Shown one piece after another: positions 17,155 to 25,211 of a stretch of DNA of 62,601 bases. The notes beneath the pieces were generated by a model. That model did no database searches. It was given only the letters and a program-made list of their open reading frames with translations, and was not told the DNA's origin. Numbering within the stretch: position 1 is the stretch's first letter; the number at the start of each line of letters is the position of its first letter. The DNA lies in assembly GCF_000376565.1 (NCBI RefSeq), contig NZ_BARG01000057.1, positions 1 to 62,601 of the forward strand. The letters run 5' to 3'. This DNA is from Streptomyces hokutonensis (lineage in GTDB: Bacteria > Actinomycetota > Actinomycetes > Streptomycetales > Streptomycetaceae). Position numbers and translations under genes: made by a program.

Positions 17155-18482
17155 CGACCGTGACGACCGTCCGCCGCGCCCTCCTGGTTCTGCTCTCCGC
17201 CGTCCTCCTCGGTCTCCTCACCACCACCCCCGCCGCCGCCCACACCGAACTGGTCCGTTCCACGCCGAAGGACGGCGCCCGGCTGGAGAAGGCTCCCGAC
17301 GACCTCACCCTCGTCTTCGACGAGGCCGTCGACCCGGCCGACATACGCGTCATGACCCCGGACGGCGACCGGCTGCCCGTGACCCGGATGCCGGGCAGGG
17401 GCAGTGCCACGGTGCGGGTCGCGCTCCCCCACGCGAGCGGGGACACCCTCGCGCTCACCTGGTCCGTCATCGACGAGGAGGACGGCCACGCCACCTCCGG
17501 GCGGCTGACCTTCGGCATCGGTACGCGGACCGCCCAGGACCGCGGCGGCGAGGCCACGGCCGCTCCCGCACCCTTCCCCTCGGTGCGCAAGGGCCTCGTC
17601 GCCGCCCGCTGGACCGGATATCTGTCGCTGGCCCTGTTCGTGGGCGGCCTCGCCTTCGTCGCCCTGCTGTGGCCGCGCGGCGCGGGCGAGCGGCGGGCGC
17701 GGGTGCTGCTCGGCCTCGCCTGGACGTGCGGGCTGGCGTCGACCGTGGCGAGCCTCGGCCTGCAGGGCGCGTACACCGCGCTCGGCGGTCTGCGGGACGC
17801 GCTGCGCCTGGCGACGTACGCCGACGTCCTCGTCACCGAGCCCGGCATCGCGCTCGCCGCCCGGGGCCTGTTGTGGGTGCTCGCGGCCGTGGTGCTGGCC
17901 GCGCTGCTGCAGGGCGGTGCGCGGACCGCGCGCTCGCCCGGCTGGCGGGTCGGGGCCGGCGCGGTGAGCCTCGGACTGCTGCGGGCCACCGGCATGGCGG
18001 GCCACGACTCCGAGGGCACCGAGCCCACTTGGGGCGCCGTCGCCGACCTCGTCCACCTGCTCGGCGTCTCGCTCTGGATCGGCGGCCTGATCATGCTCAC
18101 GGTGGCCGTGCTGCCGCACCGCGAGCCCGGTGAGCTGGCGGCCGTGGTGCCCGGCTACTCGAAACTGGCCGCCGTGAGCGTGACGGCGATCGTGGCCGCC
18201 GGTCTGGTGCTCGCCTGGCAGATCGTGGGGTCCTACGACGCCCTGCTGCACACCTCGTACGGGCATCTGCTGCTCCTCAAGACGGGCGTCCTCGCCGTCG
18301 TCCTGGCCGCCGCCTGGTGCAGCCGCCAGTGGACGCGCACCCGCCTCGATCTCGCCGTGCTGCTGCGCGGCGACGCCGCCACCGTGCGGCCCTTCGGTTA
18401 CTCGGTCGCGGCGGAGACGGGGCTCGTCCTCGTCGTGCTCGCCGTGACGAGTCTGCTGGTCACGGCCAACCCTGGCCGTTGA
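17151..18482 (+). CDS. CopC-CopD fusion copper resistance/import protein
   Basis: 443 residues. A signal peptide ends at TPAAA, just before HTELVRSTPKDGARL, so a mature N-terminal His would be the first ligand of the CopC copper site. VIDEEDGHATSGRL, about 95 residues later, supplies the Asp/His pair. The CopC beta-sandwich spans about residues 24-120. The remainder is a CopD domain with about eight TM helices, including LSLALFVGGLAFVALLW and DLVHLLGVSLWIGGL with its conserved His. The protein presumably takes copper from the outside and moves it across or into the membrane. The open frame upstream of 17151 is a shadow. The next gene starts 27 bp downstream. Confidence 0.88.
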   Translation: MTTVTTVRRALLVLLSAVLLGLLTTTPAAAHTELVRSTPKDGARLEKAPDDLTLVFDEAVDPADIRVMTPDGDRLPVTRMPGRGSATVRVALPHASGDTLALTWSVIDEEDGHATSGRLTFGIGTRTAQDRGGEATAAPAPFPSVRKGLVAARWTGYLSLALFVGGLAFVALLWPRGAGERRARVLLGLAWTCGLASTVASLGLQGAYTALGGLRDALRLATYADVLVTEPGIALAARGLLWVLAAVVLAALLQGGARTARSPGWRVGAGAVSLGLLRATGMAGHDSEGTEPTWGAVADLVHLLGVSLWIGGLIMLTVAVLPHREPGELAAVVPGYSKLAAVSVTAIVAAGLVLAWQIVGSYDALLHTSYGHLLLLKTGVLAVVLAAAWCSRQWTRTRLDLAVLLRGDAATVRPFGYSVAAETGLVLVVLAVTSLLVTANPGR

Positions 18483-18509
18483 ACTCCCCTATGGAACAAA
18501 GGAGTTGCT

Positions 18510-19517
18510 TTGAAACGCACTGAAGAGACCGGTGACCGGCGGCGCCGCGCACCGGCCGGCAACCGGGCCCTGCTGGTCGCCGGGCTCGGCGCGGCCCTCG
18601 CGGCCGTGCTCAGCCTGGGGCTCCTGCAGGCGGCCTCCGGCTCCGGCGCAACCTCGGACACGGCGCCAGCGGGCGCGGCTCAGGCGCCCGCAGCCGCGGC
18701 GGCCGAGGTGCGGCCCGCGGCGGCTGCCGAGCCGGACTACCAGGTCGACATCACGAACTACAAGTTCGGCGACGGCAAGCAGCTCGTCGTCAAGGTCGGC
18801 CAGACCGTCCGGTGGACCAACCACGACAGCGCGCCGCACACGGTCACCACCACGAAGGCTCCGGTGAAGTTCGACTCGGGCACCCTGAACCAGGGCGACT
18901 CGTGGTCGTACACGTTCACCAAGGCCGGGACGTACGAGTACTACTGCGCCGTGCACCCGGACATGGTGTCGTCGGTGAAGGTCGTCGCGGACGACGGCGG
19001 CGGCACGGGCGGCGGTACGACACCCACGGCCACGCCGACGGCGACCCCGACCGGCACGCCCACGGCCACCCCGACGGCCACCCCGACCGGCATGCCCATG
19101 CCCACCGACACGGCGACCGCCGCACCCACCGCCACGCCGACCGGGTCCGACGGCGGCAGCACCCGGTGCACCAGCGTCCAGGACGTACTGCTGCCGATCC
19201 TCCAGCACATCGACACCGCGCACCTGGAACGCTCCCCGGCCCAGCAGGTGCAGGACGCGCTCGCCCTCGACTCCTACATCAAGATGCACACGGTGTGGGT
19301 CGAGACGATCCTCAAGCCCGTCACCGAGGGCGGCGGCACGGTGCTCGACAGCACGCTCAGCGTGCTGCTCAACCACATCGACAAGGCACACCTGGAGGAG
19401 TCGCTCGGGCAGCAGATCACCGATCTGCTCGACGTCGACGGCTACGTGAAGATGCACACGGTCTGGGCCGAGCAGCTGCTCACGCCCACCGAGGACTTCG
19501 TCACCGGCAACTGCTGA
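18510..19517 (+). CDS. Secreted cupredoxin with an internally duplicated C-terminal domain
   Basis: 335 residues from TTG at 18510, preceded by AAAGGAG. A signal or anchor helix lies at about 22-45. A plastocyanin-like domain follows at about 75-160, with type-1 copper ligands His in SAPHTV and Cys-His-Met in YYCAVHPDM. A Thr/Pro/Ala linker of TPTATPTGTP units spans about 168-215. The last 115 residues hold two copies of a 45-residue motif, at about 227-271 and 283-327. Both contain HIDxAHLE, then QQ, then YIKMHTVW or YVKMHTVW. I do not recognise this domain. It is followed by a terminator. Predicted role: extracellular copper binding or electron transfer. Confidence 0.85.
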   Translation: MKRTEETGDRRRRAPAGNRALLVAGLGAALAAVLSLGLLQAASGSGATSDTAPAGAAQAPAAAAAEVRPAAAAEPDYQVDITNYKFGDGKQLVVKVGQTVRWTNHDSAPHTVTTTKAPVKFDSGTLNQGDSWSYTFTKAGTYEYYCAVHPDMVSSVKVVADDGGGTGGGTTPTATPTATPTGTPTATPTATPTGMPMPTDTATAAPTATPTGSDGGSTRCTSVQDVLLPILQHIDTAHLERSPAQQVQDALALDSYIKMHTVWVETILKPVTEGGGTVLDSTLSVLLNHIDKAHLEESLGQQITDLLDVDGYVKMHTVWAEQLLTPTEDFVTGNC

Positions 19518-19540
19518 CCCGGTCCGCGACACGACAAGGA

Positions 19541-19577
19541 CGCCGGTCCGGCCGAGGCTCAGTCGGCCGGACCGGCG
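19541..19577 (+). terminator. Hairpin terminator after the cupredoxin gene
   Basis: Perfect 15-bp stem: CGCCGGTCCGGCCGA at 19541-19555 with its complement at 19563-19577, and a 7-nt loop. It starts 24 nt after the stop codon. Confidence 0.8.
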
Positions 19578-19635
19578 CCCGCTCATTCTCCACGTGTTCA
19601 CCACCACTCCGGAACCGCTTTCACAGGAGACCTGG

Positions 19636-20130
19636 ATGACAACCGTCACTCTCCCCACCGTCCCGCCCCCACCGGAGTCGCACACCGGCACCCGTCGCCT
19701 GCCGCTGCCCGGCGACTACCCGGTGGCGCCCGGCCGCTCGCTCGTCGAACTCACCTGCTGGTACGGCCCGTTGCCCACGTTGCGCCGCCGCATAGCCCTC
19801 ACCGGGGCGTCCCTCACGGTTCCCGACTCCTCCGAACACCCCTTGTTCCGCTTCGAGTTCGACGACCCGCGGCTCTCGGCCCGGCTCACCTCCGAGCGCG
19901 TGGAGCCGCTCGCCGGCGGCCGCCGGCTGCAGCTCACCGGCGACCTCGACATCGACGGGACCGCCTTCCCCGTACTGCTGCGGCTGCGCGTCGTCGAGCA
20001 CGCGGAGGACCGGCTGCTCGTGGTGGGTACGGCCCGGCTGCCGTACCGGCCGCTGCGGCGGGCCACGGGTTTCCGGGCCGGCCGTCCCGCCACGCGGCTG
20101 CGGCTGCTGGTCGCCGCGGAGTTCGCGTGA
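19636..20130 (+). CDS. YceI-like domain protein
   Basis: 164 residues from ATG at 19636, with AGGAGA upstream. An in-frame ATG at 19594 lacks a ribosome-binding site. The segment GGRRLQLTGDLDIDGTAFPVLLRLRV matches the YceI core pattern (GdLtirGvtrpV) that follows the lipocalin-like strands, and LFRFEFDDPRLSARL precedes it. No signal peptide is visible, unlike most YceI proteins, so it may be cytoplasmic. YceI proteins bind isoprenoid-like ligands. Its stop overlaps the GTG of the next cupredoxin by 4 bp, which ties it to the copper module. Confidence 0.6.
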   Translation: MTTVTLPTVPPPPESHTGTRRLPLPGDYPVAPGRSLVELTCWYGPLPTLRRRIALTGASLTVPDSSEHPLFRFEFDDPRLSARLTSERVEPLAGGRRLQLTGDLDIDGTAFPVLLRLRVVEHAEDRLLVVGTARLPYRPLRRATGFRAGRPATRLRLLVAAEFA

Positions 20131-20843
20131 GGGCGGCGGGGCGGGCATTGCCGGGTGCCGCCGTACTCGCCCTTCTCGGTCTGCTGGTGCTGCCCGCCGG
20201 ACCGGCGTCGGCCGCGTCGTACCACGTGGTGATGAAGGGGTACGCCTTCTCGCCCGCGGCGCTGACGATCACGGCGGGCACGACGGTGACCTGGACCAAC
20301 GAGGACACCGCACCGCACGACGTGAAGACCACGTCGGGTCCGGTCGCGATCCACTCCCCCATGCTGAGCAAGGGCGGGAGCTGGAGCTTCACGTTCGGCA
20401 CGGCGGGCTCGTACGGCTATGTCTGCACCGTCCACCCGGGCATGACGGCCCAGTTGGTGGTGAAGGCGGCGGCACCGGCGACATCGGCGGCGCCCACGGC
20501 GCACGAGCACGGCGGCTCGTCGTCGGGTTCGTCCGGGTCGGCCGGATCGGCCGGGTCCGGGCAGCACCGCGCGACCGTGCCGGGCCGGACCGCCGCGGCG
20601 AGGACACCCGCGCACTCGCCGTCCCCGTCCCACGCGATGTCGATGCCGACGGCGGCGGCCGCACCGGCACCCGCGACGACCGCGCCGCAGGCCGCACAGG
20701 TCCAGCAGGCCGCGTCGACGTCCCGTCCGCTGGATCCGCTGCTGGTGCTGGCCGGGCTGGTGGCCGGAGTCGCCGTCGTGTGTCTGCTGCTGGTGGGGTC
20801 GCGGGCCGCGCAGGCGGACGGCGGGAGCGAGGCGAAGAGCTAG
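20127..20843 (+). CDS. Membrane-anchored cupredoxin
   Basis: 238 residues from GTG at 20127, coupled to the upstream gene. The signal peptide ends near GPASAAS. The plastocyanin-like domain at about 30-115 has TWTNEDTAPHDV with the first His and YVCTVHPGM with Cys-His-Met, so a type-1 copper site is complete. A long Ala/Ser/Pro linker follows. A C-terminal TM helix (LLVLAGLVAGVAVVCLLLV, about residues 205-224) anchors it, and the tail is short. It is a paralogue of the cupredoxin at 18510 but carries a membrane anchor where that one has the duplicated domain. Confidence 0.85.
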   Translation: MRAAGRALPGAAVLALLGLLVLPAGPASAASYHVVMKGYAFSPAALTITAGTTVTWTNEDTAPHDVKTTSGPVAIHSPMLSKGGSWSFTFGTAGSYGYVCTVHPGMTAQLVVKAAAPATSAAPTAHEHGGSSSGSSGSAGSAGSGQHRATVPGRTAAARTPAHSPSPSHAMSMPTAAAAPAPATTAPQAAQVQQAASTSRPLDPLLVLAGLVAGVAVVCLLLVGSRAAQADGGSEAKS

Positions 20844-21358
20844 GACGGCTCTCCGGCCTGCCGGGCACGGTACGTCCGCATCTTCGCGCGCGCCCCGCAC
20901 ACCGCCATCGAGCACCAGCGGCCCCGGCCCGCCGGGCTGCGGTCGTAGTACGCCCAGTGACAGGTCGGGGCCTCGCAGGCCTTGAGGCGGGGCCAGGTGC
21001 CCGCGACGAGGGACTGGGCGATCGCCGCCGCGACACGGGAGAGCAGGGGTTCCGCGTCGGCGGGGGTCAGGCGCGCGGAGCCGTCGTGGGCGTCGAGCGC
21101 GATCAACAGCGGGGCGCGCGCGAGGAGTTCGCCGAGCGGGGTGACGTCCTGGTGCGCGGGGTGGCCCGCGTGGGCGAGCAGGGTGGCACGCAGGGACTCG
21201 CGGAGTTCGCGGGCCTGCGGGACCTGGTGTGCCGTGAGTCCGAAGGGGGCCCGGCCGTCCTCCGTGTCCAGCGCGTCGGCTCCCGCCTCGATGTCCAGCG
21301 TGTTCACCAGGGCCTCGATCAGGGCCAGGTCGCCGGGCGCGGGAACTCTCTCACTCAT
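20840..21358 (-). CDS. CGNR zinc-finger (ABATE) domain protein, putative transcriptional regulator
   Basis: 172 residues from the ATG ending at 21358; the longer frame upstream is not supported. The N-terminal part (LIEALVNTLDIE) is the stress-induced ABATE domain. The C-terminus has CEAPTCHWAYYDRSP, then WCSMAVCGARAKMRTYRAR, which is the CGNR-type zinc finger with Asn replaced by Ala. Members are thought to be DNA-binding regulators of the cytoplasm, but targets are unknown. It is convergent with the cupredoxin gene (4-bp overlap) and divergent from the VOC genes, so it may regulate them. Confidence 0.82.
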   Translation of the reverse strand: MSERVPAPGDLALIEALVNTLDIEAGADALDTEDGRAPFGLTAHQVPQARELRESLRATLLAHAGHPAHQDVTPLGELLARAPLLIALDAHDGSARLTPADAEPLLSRVAAAIAQSLVAGTWPRLKACEAPTCHWAYYDRSPAGRGRWCSMAVCGARAKMRTYRARQAGEPS

Positions 21359-21442
21359 GCTTGCGACGTTACCGCCTATGCGGGAGCATGAGGTAACCGT
21401 TACCGCCTGACGCCACATATGGGTAACCCGAAGGAGTCCGTC

Positions 21443-21808
21443 ATGGCCATCGCCGAGCTGGGTGCCGTCGTCCTGGACTGTCCCGACCCGCGCGCGCTCG
21501 CCGCGTTCTACTCCGGGATCCTGGGCGGCACCGTCGAGGACGAGGACGGGGGAGAGTGGGTGGATCTGAAGGTGCCCGGCGGGCAGACGCTGGCGTTCCA
21601 GCGGGCACCCGGGCACGTACCGCCGAAGTGGCCCGCGCCCGGCGACTCGCAGCAGTTCCATCTCGACCTGACCGTCGAGGACCTGGACGCCGCCGAGAAG
21701 GGCGTCCAGGAGCTGGGCGCGACCCCGCTGGACACCGAGGACCGCGCGCGCAGCTTCCGGGTGTACGCCGACCCGGCGGGGCACCCGTTCTGCCTCTGCG
21801 CCTGCTGA
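21443..21808 (+). CDS. VOC family (glyoxalase/bleomycin-resistance-like) protein 1
   Basis: 121 residues from ATG at 21443, with AAGGAG at 21430-21435. The two beta-alpha-beta modules of the VOC fold are visible: VVLDCPDPRALAAFYSGILGG at the start, and FHLDLTVEDLDAAEKGVQELGA followed by FRVYADPAGHPFCLC at the end. It is a small cytoplasmic protein with an unknown ligand. The gene starts 85 bp from the divergent CGNR regulator and 15 bp ahead of its paralogue. Confidence 0.85.
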   Translation: MAIAELGAVVLDCPDPRALAAFYSGILGGTVEDEDGGEWVDLKVPGGQTLAFQRAPGHVPPKWPAPGDSQQFHLDLTVEDLDAAEKGVQELGATPLDTEDRARSFRVYADPAGHPFCLCAC

Positions 21809-21822
21809 CCCAGGAGATCGTC

Positions 21823-22200
21823 GTGACTGCCGTTCGCTTCCGTTCCACCGTGATCGACTGCCCGGACCCGCTCGCGCTCGCCGGCTTCTACGCCGGCGTC
21901 CTGGGCGGCACGCCCCGCGCCGCCAGCGACGAGTGGGTCGTCCTCGACATTCCGGACGGCCCCCGTATCGCCTTCCAGCGGGTGACGGACTACACCCCTC
22001 CCGAGTGGCCGCGCGCGGACCGGCCGCAGCAGTTCCACCTCGACTTCGACGCCGGGTCGACGTGGGAGTCGGTCGACGCGGCGGAGACCGCCGTACTGGC
22101 GCTCGGCGCGCGGCTGTTGCAGAAGGTGGACGAGGAGGACTTCCGGGTGTACGCGGATCCGGCAGGGCACCCCTTCTGCCTCTGCCGGATCGACCACTAG
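21823..22200 (+). CDS. VOC family protein 2 (tandem paralogue)
   Basis: 125 residues from GTG at 21823, with CAGGAGA upstream. It is aligned along its whole length with the preceding gene: VIDCPDPLALAGFYAGVLGG, then IAFQRVTDYTPPEWP against LAFQRAPGHVPPKWP, then FRVYADPAGHPFCLC in both. A local tandem duplication followed by divergence is the simplest explanation. The ligand is unknown. Its stop is 8 bp from the convergent dipeptidase-like gene. Confidence 0.85.
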   Translation: MTAVRFRSTVIDCPDPLALAGFYAGVLGGTPRAASDEWVVLDIPDGPRIAFQRVTDYTPPEWPRADRPQQFHLDFDAGSTWESVDAAETAVLALGARLLQKVDEEDFRVYADPAGHPFCLCRIDH

Positions 22201-22208
22201 CCGGAGCG

Positions 22209-23351
22209 CTACCCGTCCAGCTCGGCGATCTTCGCCGTCGACGGCTCGCGGCGCTGCTGGGCGGCGCGGGCCGTGAAGTCGGCGCTGCGCAGGGCGCGTT
22301 GGACGTTGCCCCAGCTGAGCAGGGCGAGGTCGGGCTCGGACCAGCCGCGGTGGAGGAGCTCGGCGAAGAGGTTCGGGTAGCAGGAGGCGTCGGCGAGGTC
22401 CTGCGGGTGGGCGGTGCCGGCGTCGTAGGTGCCGGACAGGGCGACGGACTCCGGGCCCGCGATCCGGCGCACGTGGTCGAGGTGGTCGGCGACGTCCCGG
22501 ACGGACGGGCCGGTCTGCTCGGCGGTGAGCGGCACCATGCACAGGCCCTTGGCGGCGCCGACCGCGGCGAGGAGCCCGTCGGAGAGGTTCGCCGGGTGCG
22601 GGCGCAGGGTGCGGGCGGCGGAGCGGGTGAACAGTACCGGTGCCTTCGAGGCCGCGAGCGCGCGGCGGATCGTCTCCTCGGAGGCGCCGGAGAGATCGGC
22701 GAGCACCCCGAGCCGGTTCATCTCGCGGACGACCTCCTCGCCGAACCGGGTCAGCCCCGCCTCGCTCGCCCAGGACACCCCGGACAGCGTGAGGACCCGC
22801 AGCCCCAGCGCGTGCAGCGAGCGCAGGATGCCCAGCGAGTCACCGAGCGCGGGCGCTCCGGCGGGGCCGAGCAGCACGGCGATACGGCCGCAGTTGCGCA
22901 CGTCCGTGGTCTGCCCGGCGGTGTACGCCAGCCGCAGCCCCTCCGGGTGGGCGCGGACCACGGTGTTCACCAGGTCGAGCTGCTCCAGGGTCGCGCCCAC
23001 CGCCCGGTCCCCGGCCAGTCCCTCCGGCAGGTGCAGCGACCAGAACAGCGCGCCGACATGCCCCTCCCGCAGCCGTGGCACATCGGTGTCCACGGAACTC
23101 TCCCCCAGCTCCAGGTCGAACCACGGCAGATGCCGCAGTGCCCACGGCAGCCCGCTGTAGCCGTCGGCGACCGGGTGCGCGGCGAGGATGGCGTGCGCCC
23201 GCTCCAGCGGGGCCGCGGCCGGGTCGGAGACGGGGTCGTACGGTTCCGCGCTGTCCGGTGGGAAGGGCCCGGCGGGAAAGGGCTCATGGACCAAGTCGTC
23301 GAGCTCGCCGACCTCGGTCGTCGCGTGCAGTTGGTCCTGGAGGTCGGCCAT
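22209..23351 (-). CDS. M19 membrane dipeptidase paralogue lacking all zinc ligands (pseudoenzyme)
   Basis: 380 residues. It aligns along its length with the intact M19 protein encoded just upstream, but each metal position is changed. DGHNDLPW becomes DGYSGLPW (His and Asp lost). GAEGGHSI becomes GPAGAPAL (bridging Glu lost). VDLSHVA becomes ADLSGAS (His lost). IFSHSSAR becomes LFTRSAAR (second His lost). These correspond to the five ligands known from renal dipeptidase. The fold elements (DTDVPRLREGHVGA, ADHLDHVRRIAG, WGNVQRAL) remain and the frame is intact, so it appears to be a maintained non-catalytic protein. It also has a 45-residue N-terminal extension. It is the last gene of the purK operon. 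Confidence 0.87.
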   Translation of the reverse strand: MADLQDQLHATTEVGELDDLVHEPFPAGPFPPDSAEPYDPVSDPAAAPLERAHAILAAHPVADGYSGLPWALRHLPWFDLELGESSVDTDVPRLREGHVGALFWSLHLPEGLAGDRAVGATLEQLDLVNTVVRAHPEGLRLAYTAGQTTDVRNCGRIAVLLGPAGAPALGDSLGILRSLHALGLRVLTLSGVSWASEAGLTRFGEEVVREMNRLGVLADLSGASEETIRRALAASKAPVLFTRSAARTLRPHPANLSDGLLAAVGAAKGLCMVPLTAEQTGPSVRDVADHLDHVRRIAGPESVALSGTYDAGTAHPQDLADASCYPNLFAELLHRGWSEPDLALLSWGNVQRALRSADFTARAAQQRREPSTAKIAELDG

Positions 23352-23481
23352 GGCGGGCTCCGTACGTCGTTACGGCAGTACGGTCACCGTCGCACGCTGA
23401 CGTGGGGGCTTCCTGGTGGGCGGGGCGTTCGGGGTACGGCGCGGGAACAGGCGCTCCCGCGCCGCGCAGCTCACCCGTCGT

Positions 23482-24669
23482 TCAGCCGTCCAGCGACTCG
23501 ATCGTCGCGTTGGACGGCCCCCGCGTCGCCCGGATGTCCCGGGCCACGTCCTCCGCCGCGCCCAGCACCCGTACCGCGTTCTGCCAGGTCAGCTTGGCCA
23601 GGTCGGCCTTGGACCAGCCGCGGTCGAGGAGTTCCGCGATGAGGTTCGGGTAGCCGGAGACGTCGTTCAGGCCGTCCGGGGTGAAGGCCGTGCCGTCGTA
23701 GTCGCCGCCGATGCCGAGGTGGTCGACGCCCGCGACCTCGCGCATGTGGTCGAGGTGGTCGGCGACCGTGGAGACGGTGGCGACCGGGCGCGGGTGGTGC
23801 TCCTCGAAGGCGCGGTGCACCTTCATCGCCTCTTCGGTGGTCTCCAGGTGGTGCAGCCCGTGCGCCCGCATGTTGTCGTCGGCCGCGGCCGTCCAGTCCA
23901 CGGCGGCCTGGAGCACGAACTTCGGCACGAACGTCACCATCGCCATGCCACCGTTGGCGGGGAGGCGTTCGAGCACGTCGTCGGGCACATTGCGCGGGTG
24001 ATCGCAGACCGCCCGCGCCGACGAGTGGGAGAAGATCACCGGAGCCGTCGACGTGTCCAGCGCGTCGCGCATCGTGGTGGCCGCCACGTGCGAGAGGTCG
24101 ACGAGCATGCCCTCGCGGTTCATCTCCCGCACGACCGCCCGGCCGAACGCCGACAGTCCGCCGACCCCCGGTTCGTCCGTCGCCGAGTCCGCCCACGCCA
24201 CGTTGTCGTTGTGGGTGAGCGTCATGTAGCGCACCCCGAGGGCGTACAACCCCCTGAGCGTGCCGAGGGAGTTGGCGATCGAGTGCCCGCCCTCCGCCCC
24301 CATCAACGAGGCGATACGACCCTCCGCACGCGCCGACTCCATGTCCGCGGCGGTCAGCGCGGGCGCCAGCTCCTGCGGATAGCGGGCCAGCAACTGCCGT
24401 ACGCAGTCGATCTGTTCGAGCGTCGTCGGCACCGGGTCGGGCAGGTCCGAGCGGACGTACACCGACCAGTACTGCGCCCCGACACCGCCCTCGCGCAGGC
24501 GCGGGAGGTCGGTGTGCAGATGCGCGTTCTGGTGTACGGCGATGTCGCGGGCGTCGAGGTCGTAGCCGACCTGCTTGCGCAGCGCCCAGGGCAGGTCGTT
24601 GTGCCCGTCGACGACCGGGAACTCGCGGAGCAGCTCCCGGGCCTGGTCCAGCGACGTCATGCCCGTCAC
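23482..24669 (-). CDS. Membrane dipeptidase, peptidase family M19
   Basis: 395 residues. It hydrolyses dipeptides, including those with D-residues, using a binuclear zinc site. All five expected ligands are visible: VVDGHNDLPWAL (His, Asp), LMGAEGGHSIA (Glu), VDLSHVA (His) and IFSHSSAR (His). Other family marks are ADHLDHMREVAGVDHLGIGGDYDG (split here as ADHLDHMREVAG and HLGIGGDYDG) and a C-terminal LTWQNAVRVL. No signal peptide is seen, so it is cytoplasmic. The GTG start at 24669 overlaps the purE stop by 4 bp; an ATG at 24660 is an alternative. A defective paralogue follows 130 bp downstream. Confidence 0.92.
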   Translation of the reverse strand: MTGMTSLDQARELLREFPVVDGHNDLPWALRKQVGYDLDARDIAVHQNAHLHTDLPRLREGGVGAQYWSVYVRSDLPDPVPTTLEQIDCVRQLLARYPQELAPALTAADMESARAEGRIASLMGAEGGHSIANSLGTLRGLYALGVRYMTLTHNDNVAWADSATDEPGVGGLSAFGRAVVREMNREGMLVDLSHVAATTMRDALDTSTAPVIFSHSSARAVCDHPRNVPDDVLERLPANGGMAMVTFVPKFVLQAAVDWTAAADDNMRAHGLHHLETTEEAMKVHRAFEEHHPRPVATVSTVADHLDHMREVAGVDHLGIGGDYDGTAFTPDGLNDVSGYPNLIAELLDRGWSKADLAKLTWQNAVRVLGAAEDVARDIRATRGPSNATIESLDG

Positions 24670-25211
24670 TTCCCGAAGCCGAAGCCGCTGCCGCCGGCGC
24701 CGCTCTCGACCTTGGCGCGCAGCCGCTTGCCCTTCTCGGTGGCCTGGTCGTTCAGCTCCTGCTGGAACTCCCGCATCCGGACGAGGAGTTCCTCGTCGTG
24801 GGTGGCGAGGATGCGGGCGGCGAGCAGGCCCGCGTTGCGCGCGCCGGCGACCGAGACGGTGGCGACGGGGACACCGGCCGGCATCTGCACGATCGACAGC
24901 AGCGAGTCCATGCCGTCCAGGTACTTCAGCGGTACGGGGACGCCGATCACCGGCAGCGGGGTCACCGAGGCGAGCATGCCCGGGAGGTGGGCGGCGCCGC
25001 CCGCGCCCGCGATGATCACCTTGAGGCCGCGGCCGTCGGCCTGCTCGCCGTACGTGATCATCTCGCGCGGCATGCGGTGCGCGGAGACGACGTCGACCTC
25101 GTAGCCGATCTCGAACTCGTCGAGCGCCTTCGCGGCGGCCTCCATGACGGGCCAGTCGGAGTCCGACCCCATGACGATTCCAACGACGGCGGGTCCTGCG
25201 ACGGAGCTCAT
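24666..25211 (-). CDS. purE: 5-(carboxyamino)imidazole ribonucleotide mutase
   Basis: 181 residues from the ATG ending at 25211. It converts N5-CAIR to CAIR in de novo purine synthesis. The family signature VGIVMGSDSDWPVMEAAA is at residues 9-26, VSAHRMPREM follows, then IIAGAGGAAHLPGMLAS with the catalytic-site Gly-rich loop, and GVPVPLKYLDGMDSLLSIVQMP (key part LDGMDSLLSIVQMP). The C-terminal 20 residues (ESGAGGSGFGFGK) extend past the usual end. ATGA overlap with purK and GTGA overlap with the M19 gene show translational coupling on both sides. Confidence 0.96.
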   Translation of the reverse strand: MSSVAGPAVVGIVMGSDSDWPVMEAAAKALDEFEIGYEVDVVSAHRMPREMITYGEQADGRGLKVIIAGAGGAAHLPGMLASVTPLPVIGVPVPLKYLDGMDSLLSIVQMPAGVPVATVSVAGARNAGLLAARILATHDEELLVRMREFQQELNDQATEKGKRLRAKVESGAGGSGFGFGK

